Shown one piece after another: positions 48,851 to 62,100 of a DNA stretch of 64,000 nucleotides (the stretch's first letter is position 1; each line of letters starts with the position of its first letter). A model generated the notes under the pieces. That model was not told the origin of the DNA. It saw nothing but the letters and a program-made list of their open reading frames with translations, and searched no databases. The position numbers were made by a program, and so were the translations under genes. This DNA comes from Gongronella butleri (taxonomy: Eukaryota; Mucoromycota; Mucoromycetes; Mucorales; Cunninghamellaceae). The DNA is taken from positions 310,001-374,000 of the forward strand of contig JAIWZP010000025.1 of assembly GCA_025201375.1 (NCBI GenBank), in the 5' to 3' direction.

Positions 48851-51284
48851 GTTATTCGTTGATTTTGTACCATCTCTCTTGAATTAAAAGAATTTTGATG
48901 TGTTTGACGTTTCAATGGCTCCTGCTTGCATGATGTGCTTAGTTTTCACACTTTGCGATGCATGATATCTCGGCAGAGACTATGGTAGTGGCAGTGATGA
49001 GGTGACAATGTTGAGATCTCGGTGAAGTTGCTGATAAAATTCAACGTTGACGCTGATTTTGTAACAATACTTGCAGAGTTGCTCAATTTGACTGCTGAGG
49101 GAACTTAACGTGTTCGATTTCAGTGTCCAGGTGAATGTAGACAGGCACGTAGAGCCGAGCGAATATCATGTCTGCCAAACTTCTATCGAAAATGCGAGTT
49201 TTCAGAGTTATTGCGCACCAACTCGCCGAGATCTTGACGAGAGGTCTCCAAAACACAAGCGTATTTACCGTCTTTAATCACAGATTCATTTGAGATGACT
49301 CGCGCGTCAATATGTTAGGCCGTTGTCGCGTACGCTTCTAGAATGGAAAAGTACTTACCCCCAGTTTGCAGGGCGTGTCCTCCGGATCTTGGTCATCGCG
49401 TCCAATATTTGAGCTAGTGAATGCTGGACACAAAAAGCCGACGATGTCAAGTTTTTTCAGAGATCGGATCACTCAGTCCTCGGAACATGCATTTTTCATA
49501 AAATCAGGGTCAAAACAGAATCAAACCGACCCCTGAAGGCTAGCTCGCCGAGAACTCGACGCGATGTCCTCAAACTACAAGCGCTTTTACCGCGTTTGCC
49601 CGCTGATTCATTTGAGGTGACTCAAGCGTCGAGGCGCTCGGCCGTTGTCGCCGTACGAGACCAAATGGTGCTGATCTTGTCCCTATCACGCCTATGAAAT
49701 TGGCACTTCGTCAGAAACTTGTTCATCTGATCCCAAATTTGTATCAGTTGATGGCAGACCCAATTCTTCAGCGGTGTTAATTTTGTTCGCGAACCGGATC
49801 ACTCAGTCGCGAGAAATCTCGAGATTTGTGTTTGCTAGTGAAAACACAGTGCCAAAAAATATTTTACGTGTTTCTTCCAGTGAGCCTGACCATCCGGTTC
49901 CAAATTTAAATCAGTGGATACTCGACTTGAATCATCGATGATTCCAAGTTTTTGCGCTAATCGGATCATTCAGTCCGGAGAAAATGCTCTTTGCATAAAT
50001 TCAGGGCCAAAACAGAATCAAACCGATCCCTGAAAGCTAACTCGCCAAGAACTCGACGCGATGTCCTCAAACCACAAGCGCTTTTACCGCGTTTGCCCGC
50101 TGATTCATTTGAGGTGACTCAAGCGTCGAGGCGCTCGGCCGTAGCCGCGGTACGTGATCAAATGGTGCTGATATTTCCCCCTTTACGCCTATGACACTGG
50201 CGTTTCACCAGAAACTTACTCGCCTGGTCCCAAATTTGCACCAGTTGTTGGCTGACCCAATTCTTCAGCGGTGTTAATTGTTTTCGCGAATAGGATCACT
50301 CAGTCGCGAGAAATCTCGAGATTCGTTTTTGCTAGTGAAAATTCAGTGCCAAATATTATTTTACGCATTTCTCCCGATGAGTCTGACCATATGGCTCCAA
50401 ATTTATACCAGTGAATACTCGACCCAAAACGTCAATGATTCCAAGTTTTTCCAGAAATCAGATCACTCAGTCCTGAGAAAATGCATTTTGCATAAATTCA
50501 GGGCCAAAACAGGATCAAAATTGCCTACTCTACTATTGTCGAAACAGCCGACAAATATGCAGCGAACCACATTTTTTTTTTTTACCAAAATAATCAAACG
50601 ACTACGTACTGTATCATCATAGGGTTTGATTTTTTACGAACAACTTTGTTCACGAAATATTCACAACGTACCACCCTGAATTTTAGAAAATGATTGGTAC
50701 GCGCTCTCTAATGGCTGCAATGTCCCGGGTAGTGATTATTTGAACAAGAGAATCTGGGACGATGAGCTAACAACCACGTAGGCATCGCACTCTCGTTAAC
50801 TAACGCTCGAAAAACAATGCAAAAGGCACCAATAGCGATTTTCTTGTCTTTCCAGAGACTTGATGTTCATTTTTAATGCACAGCACGCGATCAAATTAGT
50901 TGCTCGTCGTACTGTAGATCAAGTCGTTTGTTCACCACCACAAGTATTATTGCTGTACCGCAAAAAAAAAAAAAAAATTAATGTATCTATGCCAAAGTGT
51001 AATAAATTTGAAATTGTTGGCGTTACAGCGGCTCGATTTCTGTCGAATTTGGAACGGATGCTTCTCGAAGACATTGAAATGCTGACGAAAAGCATGAAGC
51101 CTGAGCATCCACGTTTTCAAAAGATATGATCGAAAAAGCGTGCTCTTAAAAAAAAAAAGGGCTTGATGATCTGTGCAACCCAAATGAGGAAAGCGCGCTC
51201 CCCTTATTTTGCGGGCTGCTAGGGTGTCGTCGTTTTCCCTCACTCTTACTCGTTTCACTTTTTCTTGACGCCTTATGTATTAGC
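48851..51284. other. Repeat-rich intergenic region, 2.4 kb
   Basis: No gene supported. The centre is a tandem repeat (49205-50522). On the right are TACTGTA words at 50607 and 50912 and a 90-codon frame without known similarity (50860-51129). Confidence 0.65.
49205..50522 (+). repeat. Tandem repeat, unit 497 bp, about 2.6 copies
   Basis: Two full units (49501-49996 and 49997-50493) share long identical blocks, e.g. AACTCGACGCGATGTCCTCAA and TTTACCGCGTTTGCCCGCTG, at a constant offset of 497 bp. A shorter, more diverged unit precedes them (49205-49500) and a stub follows (50494-50522). A related single fragment lies at 39130-39310 (GATTCATTTGAGGCAACTCGCGCGTCGATACG). No open frame is conserved across units. 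Confidence 0.85.
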
Positions 51285-54200
51285 ATGATGAGGTATGTGC
51301 ACTTTGGACGATTTTTTGCTATGTTTGGAGGAGAAAGAGGATTGCTCACGTGTTTATCTAGTGTTGGTGCTGCCCATTTGCCAGCACCTGTGGTGACGAA
51401 CCTGGCGGAAAGTGCTCAGGTAAGGCGCAAGCACACAAATCAATGAGGCGGACCACGACGCACGCGTTGACGGCGCCTCTTTTTTCTTTTATGTTTTTGC
51501 AGCCACAGGAAGCACGCACCGCCATTGTGCTCGAAAAGAACAGCACGGCATGGACGCACAATGACCGCATCCAGTGGCTCTTGGACCGCATGGCGCGGCC
51601 ATTACCCGCTGTTTCCACTGATCAGGTAACTTTTTTTTTTGTTGTTGTTTTTGCTAGCCACGTCGCACTGACCACGCGCGCGCATGATTCACTTGTAATA
51701 TAATAGGAGCGTGCGTTTATTTATATGTCGTCAAGCGCCAAAACGATATGGGAGGCACCGCTGGACGTGCCAATGTCGCCCTTGCCCAGCAGCGGCAGCG
51801 GCGACTATATGATCACGCCGCGCACCAACATTTTGTCACTGGCTGCGACCCATTCCATGGCTCTGATGCTTGATCTCAGCTCTAGTCTTGCCACCATTGA
51901 CGCGACACGCGACCATGTGATGCTGGAAGATACCTTTGGCCTGTAAGCGAAATGAGAAAAAAAAAAAAAAGGGGGAAACAATCGGCTGCAAAACGCGTGA
52001 ATTGACGCATTTTTAGGCTTTCCAACGCGCTCAATGGCCTTGTTCACCCGTTTTATTTACCCACAACGCATGGACCCTTGCTAAAGGTAAAAGCAAGCCC
52101 AAGCACTCCAATGGCAGCCAGGATCCGCTCAATTCACTCTTTCATTTCTTTTTAGGTGGAGCCATGCGCGTCGATCACCGTGATTGCCGAATGTTCGCAA
52201 TTTGGATCGAATATCAACGTGATTCCGATCCTTGCCGAGTACCCCACGATGCGCGTGCTGCTTCAGAACGTGAATGTGAGCCGGAGCACGGTAGGCGCGG
52301 TGCTCAAGGAGCTGCATCACGAGATCAGCGCGTTTTTATACGATTTGGGCAAGATCCGACACCAGATCAGCCAGCGACGCGTCAAACTCGGATACCAGCT
52401 GGACGTGCGGTACGATCGTGCAATGGTTGTTGACGAGGGCGATGATCCAGACTATCACTACGATGTTGCGGCTGCAAACGAGGACGTACAACCGCCAACG
52501 ACGCCGGATCCAAACAGTAAAAAGAAAAGACACTCGCGCAAGTCGTCTTCGTCGTCGGTCATGACCAAGCGCCGATCACACCATCACCACCATCAACATC
52601 AGCATCATCAGGACCACCAAAGGCGACCTTCCTCGCAACGACGGGCATCCAAAGGATTCAATAGTTGGAAAAAAGACGTCTGGGGCGTGGGCAAGACCGG
52701 CAGCAATCTGTCGTACATTTTGCGCGCCGGTGCATTTGCGCTTTCGCTGCTCCCTGCGCACGGGCGGCGGTCCATTCTGCTCGTGACGGACGGTGTTGTG
52801 AAATCAACGGTCGACGAGTCTGTTTTGCGGCAATTGGCGGCGGATGACGTTGCATGCCACGTGATCCACCTCGGCCCGGAGAGCGGGTACTCGCCAACGT
52901 GCAACTTTGGCTTTGTCCCTGACACAGAAATTCTCCAATTCATCACAAATGCCACGGGTGGCCATTTTGATCATGCCAGCGACATTTTGCCCGCGCCATT
53001 GCCAATGGAAGCGTCGCCGCCCAATCGATACCATCTACGCATCCTAGCACGGCCCATTGTTCTCGAAAAGCCGCGCAACGAGCACCACAGGCACCATCAC
53101 CACCACCATCACCACCAGACACCTCGTTTTCTCGCTTCAAACAATCAAATGATAGGTGGGGGCTATGGGCATTTCCCCTGGACAACCAATGACGTACCTG
53201 TGCCCATGGACACGCGTCTATTGCGATACCAAGAGTACGCGCTTGCTCACGATGACCAAGTCGCGCTGTTTGTGGCCGCTCGCCTGCGCCAAGGGTTTGC
53301 GCTCGTGTCCATTTTGCTGGATGATGGGAAAGCAGCGGATGCACAAGGCAAGCCACGCAAGGCGCGTGCCACCATCATCCTTGCGCTTCAATGGCAACCC
53401 AACGTCACGATCGAATATCGCATCCGCGCACGCGTCGCGCCAAATTGGTTCTTTTTTGATCCATCGACCACGACTGCTTCCGCCGCGCCCGATGAAAGCG
53501 ACAAAAAGATCATCGAATTTTATTCTGCATTGCATGCACCAAAGGCGGAATTGCTGATCCGGGCAAATGTCACGTTTTCTGACATGCTCAAGAATTGGGA
53601 CCATTTCCAGCGGCGGATGCAAGTGATGGGGCTCGTGCACGGCAATAATTCTGGTAGCGGCATGGAGATTGCTGGCGCCACCGCCGGATTTTCAAAGGTT
53701 GGCAAGCTCAAGCGCCTGCTAGACCGCATTGCTGACACGGACGCGGCCTTGTCGTCCATGCTAGCCATTCAAGACAAATCTGACGCCTTTTACAATCGCT
53801 GGGTCAAGCTAAACGACTCGGATTTACGTCACCACACGCGCAATTGGTACGATGACGCGTCCATTGATCTTGTCACCTCTGAAAAAGACATCCACACGCA
53901 AAAACAAGACATCGCCGCCGTCGCTACCGACACGGAGCCTGCGACGCCATCACCCTCGGACACGAATCATGACACTCAAGACGACGATGCGTCTTTGGAT
54001 GCCATGCTCTTTGCAGTCGAAGCTTGGGCCACGTATGCCATGGACGAAAATCAGGTGTTTGTCAAGGTTCACGCGCAGCACGACCCGGCTGCCCCGCTCC
54101 AATTTTGCGAAGTGCGTCTTTTCAAGGAAAAAAGCCAGCTCGTGACAGCTCGTCTTCTCTTTTTCAACATGGATCAATCGTTGCGGCGCCAATATCACCA

Positions 54201-57200
54201 GGAATTGCAATTGCTGCTGCTGTCGTCGTGCCTCGTCACCACAAGCAGCGAAAACAGTCTCGAATTGCTCACAGTGCCTGCCGCAGCAGCCACCAACATG
54301 CCTCTGTCGCCGCAGCCGCAACCCCAACAATTGCAACAACAACAACAGCAGCAACAAAACGATCGTTTTGCATGGATTGTGCACCGACCACTTGCGAGCT
54401 TGCTCATGCGCGACCCTGATCACTACATGGCCGCGTCCGACGACATGTTGCAGCAAAAACAGATGCACATGAGCATGTGGCACGGCAATTCCACGCTTTG
54501 GATCACTGGCGAATACATTGTTCGCAATTACCTGTACCACAACACCATCCATTGGAATCTCCAGAACCACGGGCCATCTCCCACAATACCCTCGTTGCTC
54601 TCGCTCGCTTTTGAGTTCATGTGCCAGGCGCGCAGGCATCAGGTAATATCAGAAAAGAAAAAAAAGGGGGGAGGAATTGAGAGAAAAACAACGGGTATTG
54701 TGCGGAAAAAGAGGAATTGAGACGAAAAAAAGAAAGAAAAGAGGGGCTCACACGTTTTATTGTTATTAGGGCTTCGTGGTGCTGTCATGCCAGCCAAATG
54801 CGGTGCATTTTTACAAAGAGGTGGTGGGCTCAGCGCGTGGGACGTTTGCTGCGCAATGCTACCTGTGGAAAGAAGATGTCAAGATGGAGATTTTGTCTGA
54901 GCTGTGGATGGAACCGTCGTCCATGGACGGCAAGGCGCATAGGATGCTGGAAATTGACATGCACAGGCTGGACAAGGAGCTGCTCACAGCGCTTGTGACG
55001 TTTGACCACATCAGCGCGCTCCGCCACGATTGCTCGCTCACGCGGCACCCCGACAGACTCTCTCACAGCATCGAAACGCGCAACAAATTGCTCAATGTTC
55101 AGCATATCGATCAACAACAGCTGTTCTACCTGCCCAGTCTCATCAACACCGCCTCTTTTTGGCTCGCAAGCTTCCCTTTCCCCAAATTCGCTTTGAACGA
55201 CGTCTACCACGAGCCAGATCAAGGCACGCCATCCACACAGACCATGGACCTCTTGTCAGATGATGGTAAAAATACGAGAAAACGGACGCCGTAAAAAAAA
55301 AAAAAAAAGCGCATAAAAAAAAATGAGAGAGAAAGCACAAAAAAAGATGTGTACAGGAGCGCGCGTAAAAAGTGACGTATAAAAAAAGTGATGCGAAAAA
55401 AAGGACGCGTAAAAAAAAAAGGGTAGCGTAAAAAAAGGGGATGCGTAAAAAAAATAAGAGCATAAAATTTACTCACCATCCCTTTTTTTTTTTCTGCAGT
55501 AGCGGATCGCTGGAAACACAATGCGTGCATTTGCTCCGTGTCTGATGCGTCGTTTTACAAGCACAGTCGGGCAATCTCGTTGCTTTCGCCTTCTTTACGA
55601 CACGTCGCATTTTTACATTATTTTATGGAGTACGAGCTTAAGCTCGCTGCGGATTATCAGATTCCATTTGATACAATGGTCGAAGACGACGTGTACTGGC
55701 GCACATTGTGGCACAAGATGCGCGCCAAGGAGCCCAACATGGTGTTGGGCAGCCTCAGCCTCGTTCACGCGCTCCCCGACATGAATTGCTTTGTCAAATC
55801 GATCTCGGAGACGTCGTTTTTGCTTTTGTTTGCACCCAGTCTGCAAGCGGTCATTACCGCCTTGCAGCAACAACAGCAGCAACAACAGCAGCAACAGCAG
55901 CAATCCGGCTCCCACACAGTCACACACGATGCATTTACCGACGGTGGCATTTTGATGTACGAATGCGAGCGCCCGACGCGTCCTGAGCTACATGCGGACC
56001 CCGACGCGCTGCGCATGCGCGAAATCAAGGCGTCTGTACCTCTCAATGACGATTCCGGGCTCCCACCGCACGCAATCTGGCAAGGTGACTACCAGACTGA
56101 GCAAAAGGATCCCAGTCCGACGCTCGCCAGTCTTCTTGACAACGTCATGCACGCTTATGCAAAGAGTGTCGTCAAATCCACCTTTACATCGCTCCTCAAG
56201 GGCCGCGTCGTCGATGCCGCCGACTTTGACAACGCGCTCGCCTATTGCTCCGAATCGGTCTTGGAGATTGACATTACGGGCTACCTCAACGTGCAAACCC
56301 TGCTCCAGCGCCACGGCACGTCAAGGTAAAATCGCTAAAAAAAGAAAAAAATGTGGAAAATGAGAGGAAATTGACCTTTTTATTTTTTTATTTTTTATTA
56401 TTATTATTATTATTATTTTGCAAACGAAAAATAGACCCCAAGAGATCGACTTTGCGCATCGACGATTCATTGCGGTGCTGGGCTACTTTTTCGAGCCTGT
56501 GGTGACGACACAAGGACAACATCCTAGCATTTACTGCTACCGACCCGAGTACACCAAGACAGGACACGTGGACGATGCCGACGCGCCAAAGAGGTCGTCG
56601 GCGCTGCTGGACATGGTGCAATGTGCGCAGAATCCGCTGTTTGTGCGTCTCGAGTGCCAATTCAAGAAGCGCGGCCCGGATGGGCAATGGATCGAGCGAA
56701 CATTTAGCTTTGACCAGGTGCCGTCATCGTACCAGCAGCCTGGCAGCGACATTGACTTTGAGCCGGACGTCATTGGCACCGACGCATCGCCCGTCGCGTC
56801 CGCAGATGGCACCACCGCGACGCTGCGCCTTGTTTGCCTCACATTGCCGCTCGCAGATCAGGAGGCAGCCGAAATCCACCAGTCCGTCCACCGCACCGAC
56901 TGCCCCGCGGGTCATTCGCCGCTCCATCACCAGCTGTACGTGGGAAAAAAAAAAAAAAAAAAAAAAAGCGAAAAAGACAACCAAGCGTGTATTTTTTTCT
57001 TTTTTCGCATTCTTGAAATTTTATTTTTGATTTCTCATCTTTTTCATTTCTATTCTCTCTCTTTTTTAACAGAAACGCAAGTTATCTGGAAAGCAAGCAA
57101 AAGTACGCGGCCGAGCTTGCGAATCTGAACATTGACAAGCAAGACGCGCTGCTGGAGACGGAACAGCGACTCGTGTGGCACTTTACCGAGGAAATTTTGC

Positions 57201-58957
57201 ACAGTCTACTGCGTGCGGGCCCCGTGACGCCGACAGCCATCCGGTATGTGGAGACACAGCTGATGAAAAAGAACTCGTTTGTGGATTTCCCCACGACGAT
57301 GTCGATTCCGCTCGTTTTTGTCAAGAACCACAGCAAGAGCCGCCGCACGTTCCTATCGGAGCTAGAAAACGTTACGAACGCGCCGTACCGGCTGATCCGC
57401 ATGGGCGACGCGTTTTATGCGCAAGCTCTCATGGACACGGGTCTTTTGGTCGACATGCACGCGTCCAGCCTCGACCAAAGCGCGCCATTGGACGATGAAT
57501 ACCACCTCGAGGGCTTGAACATCAGCTTGGATCCATCCAAAGCCATGCACACTTCGTCATCGCGCAGCAACGACTATTGCCAGGGCCTGGGCATCAGTCT
57601 CATGCCGCCCTCCGCCTCATCCGTCGACGACGACAATGACGACGACGACCAATTCGCCCATCATGGCCTCAGTGACGTCAACAACGATGACGACGACGCC
57701 GGCGCTGGCCTTGGCATTGTCACATCGCCTGCTCCTCTCGATTTGCCCATGGCCACGTCCTTGAATCAACATTCGACGCAACAACAGTCGCAGCAGCAAC
57801 TCTATTGGCTTTTGCTCATTCCACAAAAGCAGAGCGTGCAAATTTACTTTTATTCCAAGATGCAATTGCCCGTCGCGCGCTCAGAAATCATCCGCATCAC
57901 CAAAAACATGGTCAAGGATGTCATGGAGCGCACCAATCAGATGGTCCTTCTTCAGGCGCTGCACGATACCCGTGTTTGCAGGTAAAAAAAAAAAAAAAAA
58001 AAGAAAAAAAAACCCGCGGCAGGCAATGAAATGCTCATTTTTTTTCTCCAAAAAAAAAAAAAAAGCAAATACTTGATTGCGCCGGAGCAACAGCCGGGTG
58101 GCAAGCAGTACGACTCGTCAACGACGGACGACAGCAGTAGCAGTAGCAGCGGCAGCGACGACGATGGTGATGACCATTCGTCTCCATCGGAAAGACAGGC
58201 ACCAAAGCCGAGCGACGACTACCTCGTGGATATTTTATCGACGTCGGCCGAGGACAAGGCGCACACACCGCCCAAGAAATTCTTGCCGGGGCACTTTCAA
58301 TGCCCCTGTTTGCTCAAGAAGCGCGTGCCGCTGCATTGGCGATTGCAGCCGAATGCGGCGCTTGCATTTTTGGCAAGCGAGGTGCTGCGGTTTGGTGCGG
58401 TGCGCAACCGGCCCAACATGTACGTGATGATGAACGACGACCAAGTCATCTATTGCTATTTGTCCGAGGGCGCCGCATTGCATCCTGTCGACACCGATTC
58501 GCAAAATGATAGCGACTCGATGCGTCCATCGTCGCCCTATGGTTCGTCGTTCCTGGATCTCAATGGCACATCCACCACAAACAATACCATTGGACCCCAT
58601 TCTAGGCTGCACACGGCGTCGTCCTTTTCATTTGGCCACACACCACACGGCAGCCCACACAGCGATAATCGACTCAGTCCAAAGGTACCCAGCCCCTCTG
58701 GACGCAATGGCAACAATAACAATGCAGCCAATGGCGGGGACAGCGGCAGCACGCAGTCACCCAGCTACAAGAAACGCGCGTCGGAAATGCGCGAACTCAC
58801 CGTCGAGGTGTATGGCGTCCAATTCGGCACATGGATCTCCGAGTTTGTCGACATGCTCGAAAGCAGACTCACCACCCAGCTCACGATGAAGGAGGTCCAG
58901 CAATTCCTCACGCGTAATCCCACCTCGAAACTCTCGCGCGCCGTAAGAAATAAAAAA

Positions 58958-58995
<38 letters not shown>

Positions 58996-59037
58996 GGAAA
59001 AAAAGGGGGGAATTAAAATTCGTCGTGGCTGACCGCA

Positions 59038-59117
<80 letters not shown>

Positions 59118-62100
59118 GATATTGAATTCATGCTGCCCGTTTCCAAGCCGCCGTCGTTCCGCCGCACGCTGTCTATTCCACCACTGGTGAACAATCTTGC
59201 CCATTTTTTGACCCTTTTGAACCAAAACATCGTTGTCGGCCCATTGCGCCCGCTGGACGGCACCGATCTGATGGCGCTCATCCGCCGCCATCGCATGCTG
59301 CGTTATGGCTCTTATTCTGGTCCACTGGGGTGAGTTTTTGCTTCATTATTTTTATTATTTTTTCAAGTACTGATTGCTTTTTTTTCATCTTTATGATCTA
59401 GACCAACTGTTTCGGCGGCCAATGGCCACGATCTTCAATTGCAAGACCTGTGCTTTTATTACAGCTGCATCAGCCGCACGCCGGGCAAGTGCACACCGTT
59501 TGAATTCAGCGTGGGCGAGGGTGTCGCGGGCATCTGCTGCACATTGTTGGACGAACACGGGATCTTTGTGACACACGTGGCGCGTGGCGGTGGCCGACAC
59601 GCGTCGTCGTCCTTTAGCGACGATGCGCTGTTGGCGGCGCAGCTCAGAGACGATTTGGACGTCGATGTGGACGCGCCAAATGGCAGTTTTGATGGTTATC
59701 GTCTTTCGATCGACATTTGGCCCATTGGGCAGCTGAACGGCACGTTACTGCTGGACTATGTTGGCGCGTGCTTCAAACAGACCATCTGCGACTATATCGT
59801 CGAGCAGACAATCCAGTCGGCCGCCACCATGGACGACTTTTTCGACCACCCGCAGCATCCGCCGTCTCCCTTGTCCATTGGCGGCATTACAAATTCATTT
59901 TTGCGCGTCTTGGACACGGCCGTCGCGTGGCAGAGTCCCACTGTCAAGCGGTCGTCGTGGCAAACACGACTTGCGCCATGGACCATGCAAAATGTGCTGC
60001 AACGCCTGGACAATGAGCTGTCGGCCATCCACGGCACAAGGCCCATCATCACGCGTGCTCCCCTGTCTGCCCAAAAAGACGATGGCGTCACCGATCACCA
60101 TGAAATCTACGAATTGCCCTCGCATCTACCGCAAAAAGGCTCAAGATCACGCACATCGCGTCGTCACGCTCCTCCTTTGCCACCACACCACCATCTCGCT
60201 CATGAAATCCACGCTGGGTTACACGCGTCGCATCACCATCATCCTCATCATTATCATCAAAATCAAGATCAACGTCAAAGTCATCACACCGACGATGAAA
60301 ACAACCCTGCGCAGCATTACAGGTACATGGTGGTGGGTGGCCTGCCAGAGCTTGGGCTCGTCAGTGGTGCCAGCTCGCGTCGCCACAGCTCAGAAAGCCA
60401 TTGGTCGTCGCATTTGTCGAAAAAACAACAAGCACCCAGTCCACTCGCTGCCGCGACCACCAGCAATCATCATGAAGAAGTGCACCAAAGGCAGGATTCA
60501 GTGGCATCTTCCATGTCGAAATCCGGGACGCTCCAGAAAAAGTTAAATTCGCGCGAAATGGATCATCATCACTCGTTTGTGTTGTTTATTGTCGATTGCG
60601 ATCGCACCACGGCTTACGCGTACAATTGCACGGACACGCTCTTTGACCAGGTGTTTTCCATGGCGCGGCGTGCCATTGTCCAGGAGGAAGCGCGGCATTT
60701 GGCGCTCGGCAACATTTTACACCAGAAAATGGGGCTTTTCCACCATGCACACACTATGAATGACATCCTCACGGCCGCCGCCACCGTCGCGCAGGCGTCC
60801 CACCGTCGCTACCAGCAGCCACTCGCCCATTGGATCCACGATGCTGCTGCAGCGCCGCCAACGGAACAGGCATTACAAGCATCCTCTTCATCTTTGGCCG
60901 ACAAAGACCAAGACGACCAACACGATGACACATTGTTGGTCCCCGCGTCGGCAAACGTGTCACCGCTGGTGAATGCGACATCGACAACGACGTCCACGAG
61001 CATTGCACGTCTCGCGCAGCAATCGCAGGAGCTGATGACGCCTGTCGCAAGTTCCACACGTCTAAGATCATTGACGACCGATTCCGCAGACACACAGCAG
61101 CAAAACAGCAAGATTGAGGTCAATTTCTCCACGCTAAAGCAACTTGTGGCCAACAATTTCATTAGCACACTCGCGAATCCTCAACATCTGCATCAACAAA
61201 ACCAAAAACCGCCGTCCGTGGCCGATCAGCCGCATCCATCATCGTCTAGCATGGTTGAAAAGGAAGGGTCAAGTATTTTTGACATTGAGGATTCCGGCCG
61301 CTTGTGCAAATCGCCCCAAGTGGAGTTGCCCACAAACCAAGCATCTCTTGCCTCCGCGTCCAATGTCAATATCGCTAATAGCGACATCACCCCGGGATCG
61401 GCGTCGTCCATCCATCCACACCCGTCCAACGACGCCAATGGCGAGGTCATTTACACCGCTGTCAGGCTCGCCGACGGTAACACGGTGTTGCGCGACGCGT
61501 ACGCGCCATCCACAACGGAATTCGCTCATGCCCACGACAAGGATTACTTGATGCGCCATGGCGAGCCATTTTTGACCATCTATTTACGCCGCGCACGCCT
61601 CCAATCGGCACACGACAAGGCATTCAAGGTGTACACAAAATGGGCAGACCGTTACACCTCCATCGATGGAAAAGACACAAATTCTGCAGAAATGATGAAT
61701 GAGGCCGAATTGCGCGTCATCCTAAAGGCATCGCGTCTCCTCCACTTTTGCCGTACACCGTTGCTCTTGGCGGACATGGAGCCCTTGTGGGCCACGGCGT
61801 CGTCCAATGCAAACACTAATGTCAATGCCAATGCCACATCGTCCATGACATGCGAATTGCCGGCTAGTCTGCTCTCTTGGTACGAGAACCTGACAGAGAC
61901 ATTCATGCGCGAATATGCCACGTACCTACAGGCGGTCGGCATGCATCTGATTGTGTTTGGATCGGCCAATGGCGCAGACGATGAAAAGGATGATGAAAAT
62001 GACCCGTTTGTATCGAAATACGGCATTCCACGCCTCGTGTCGGTCGCGTCGCCCGTGACGTATTTGCTGCAGGTGTTCCGCGGCGGGACGATCCTGTGCG

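Noticed and set aside
55862..55902. CAG/CAA repeat in SZT2 as a possible expandable tract
   Set aside because: It is an interrupted CAA/CAG mix coding for Gln, ordinary low complexity without sign of expansion in this one sequence.
59717..60546. Second-frame open reading frame inside SZT2 exon 13
   Set aside because: Shadow frame of a GC-rich coding exon; Arg/Pro/Ser-biased and without domain.
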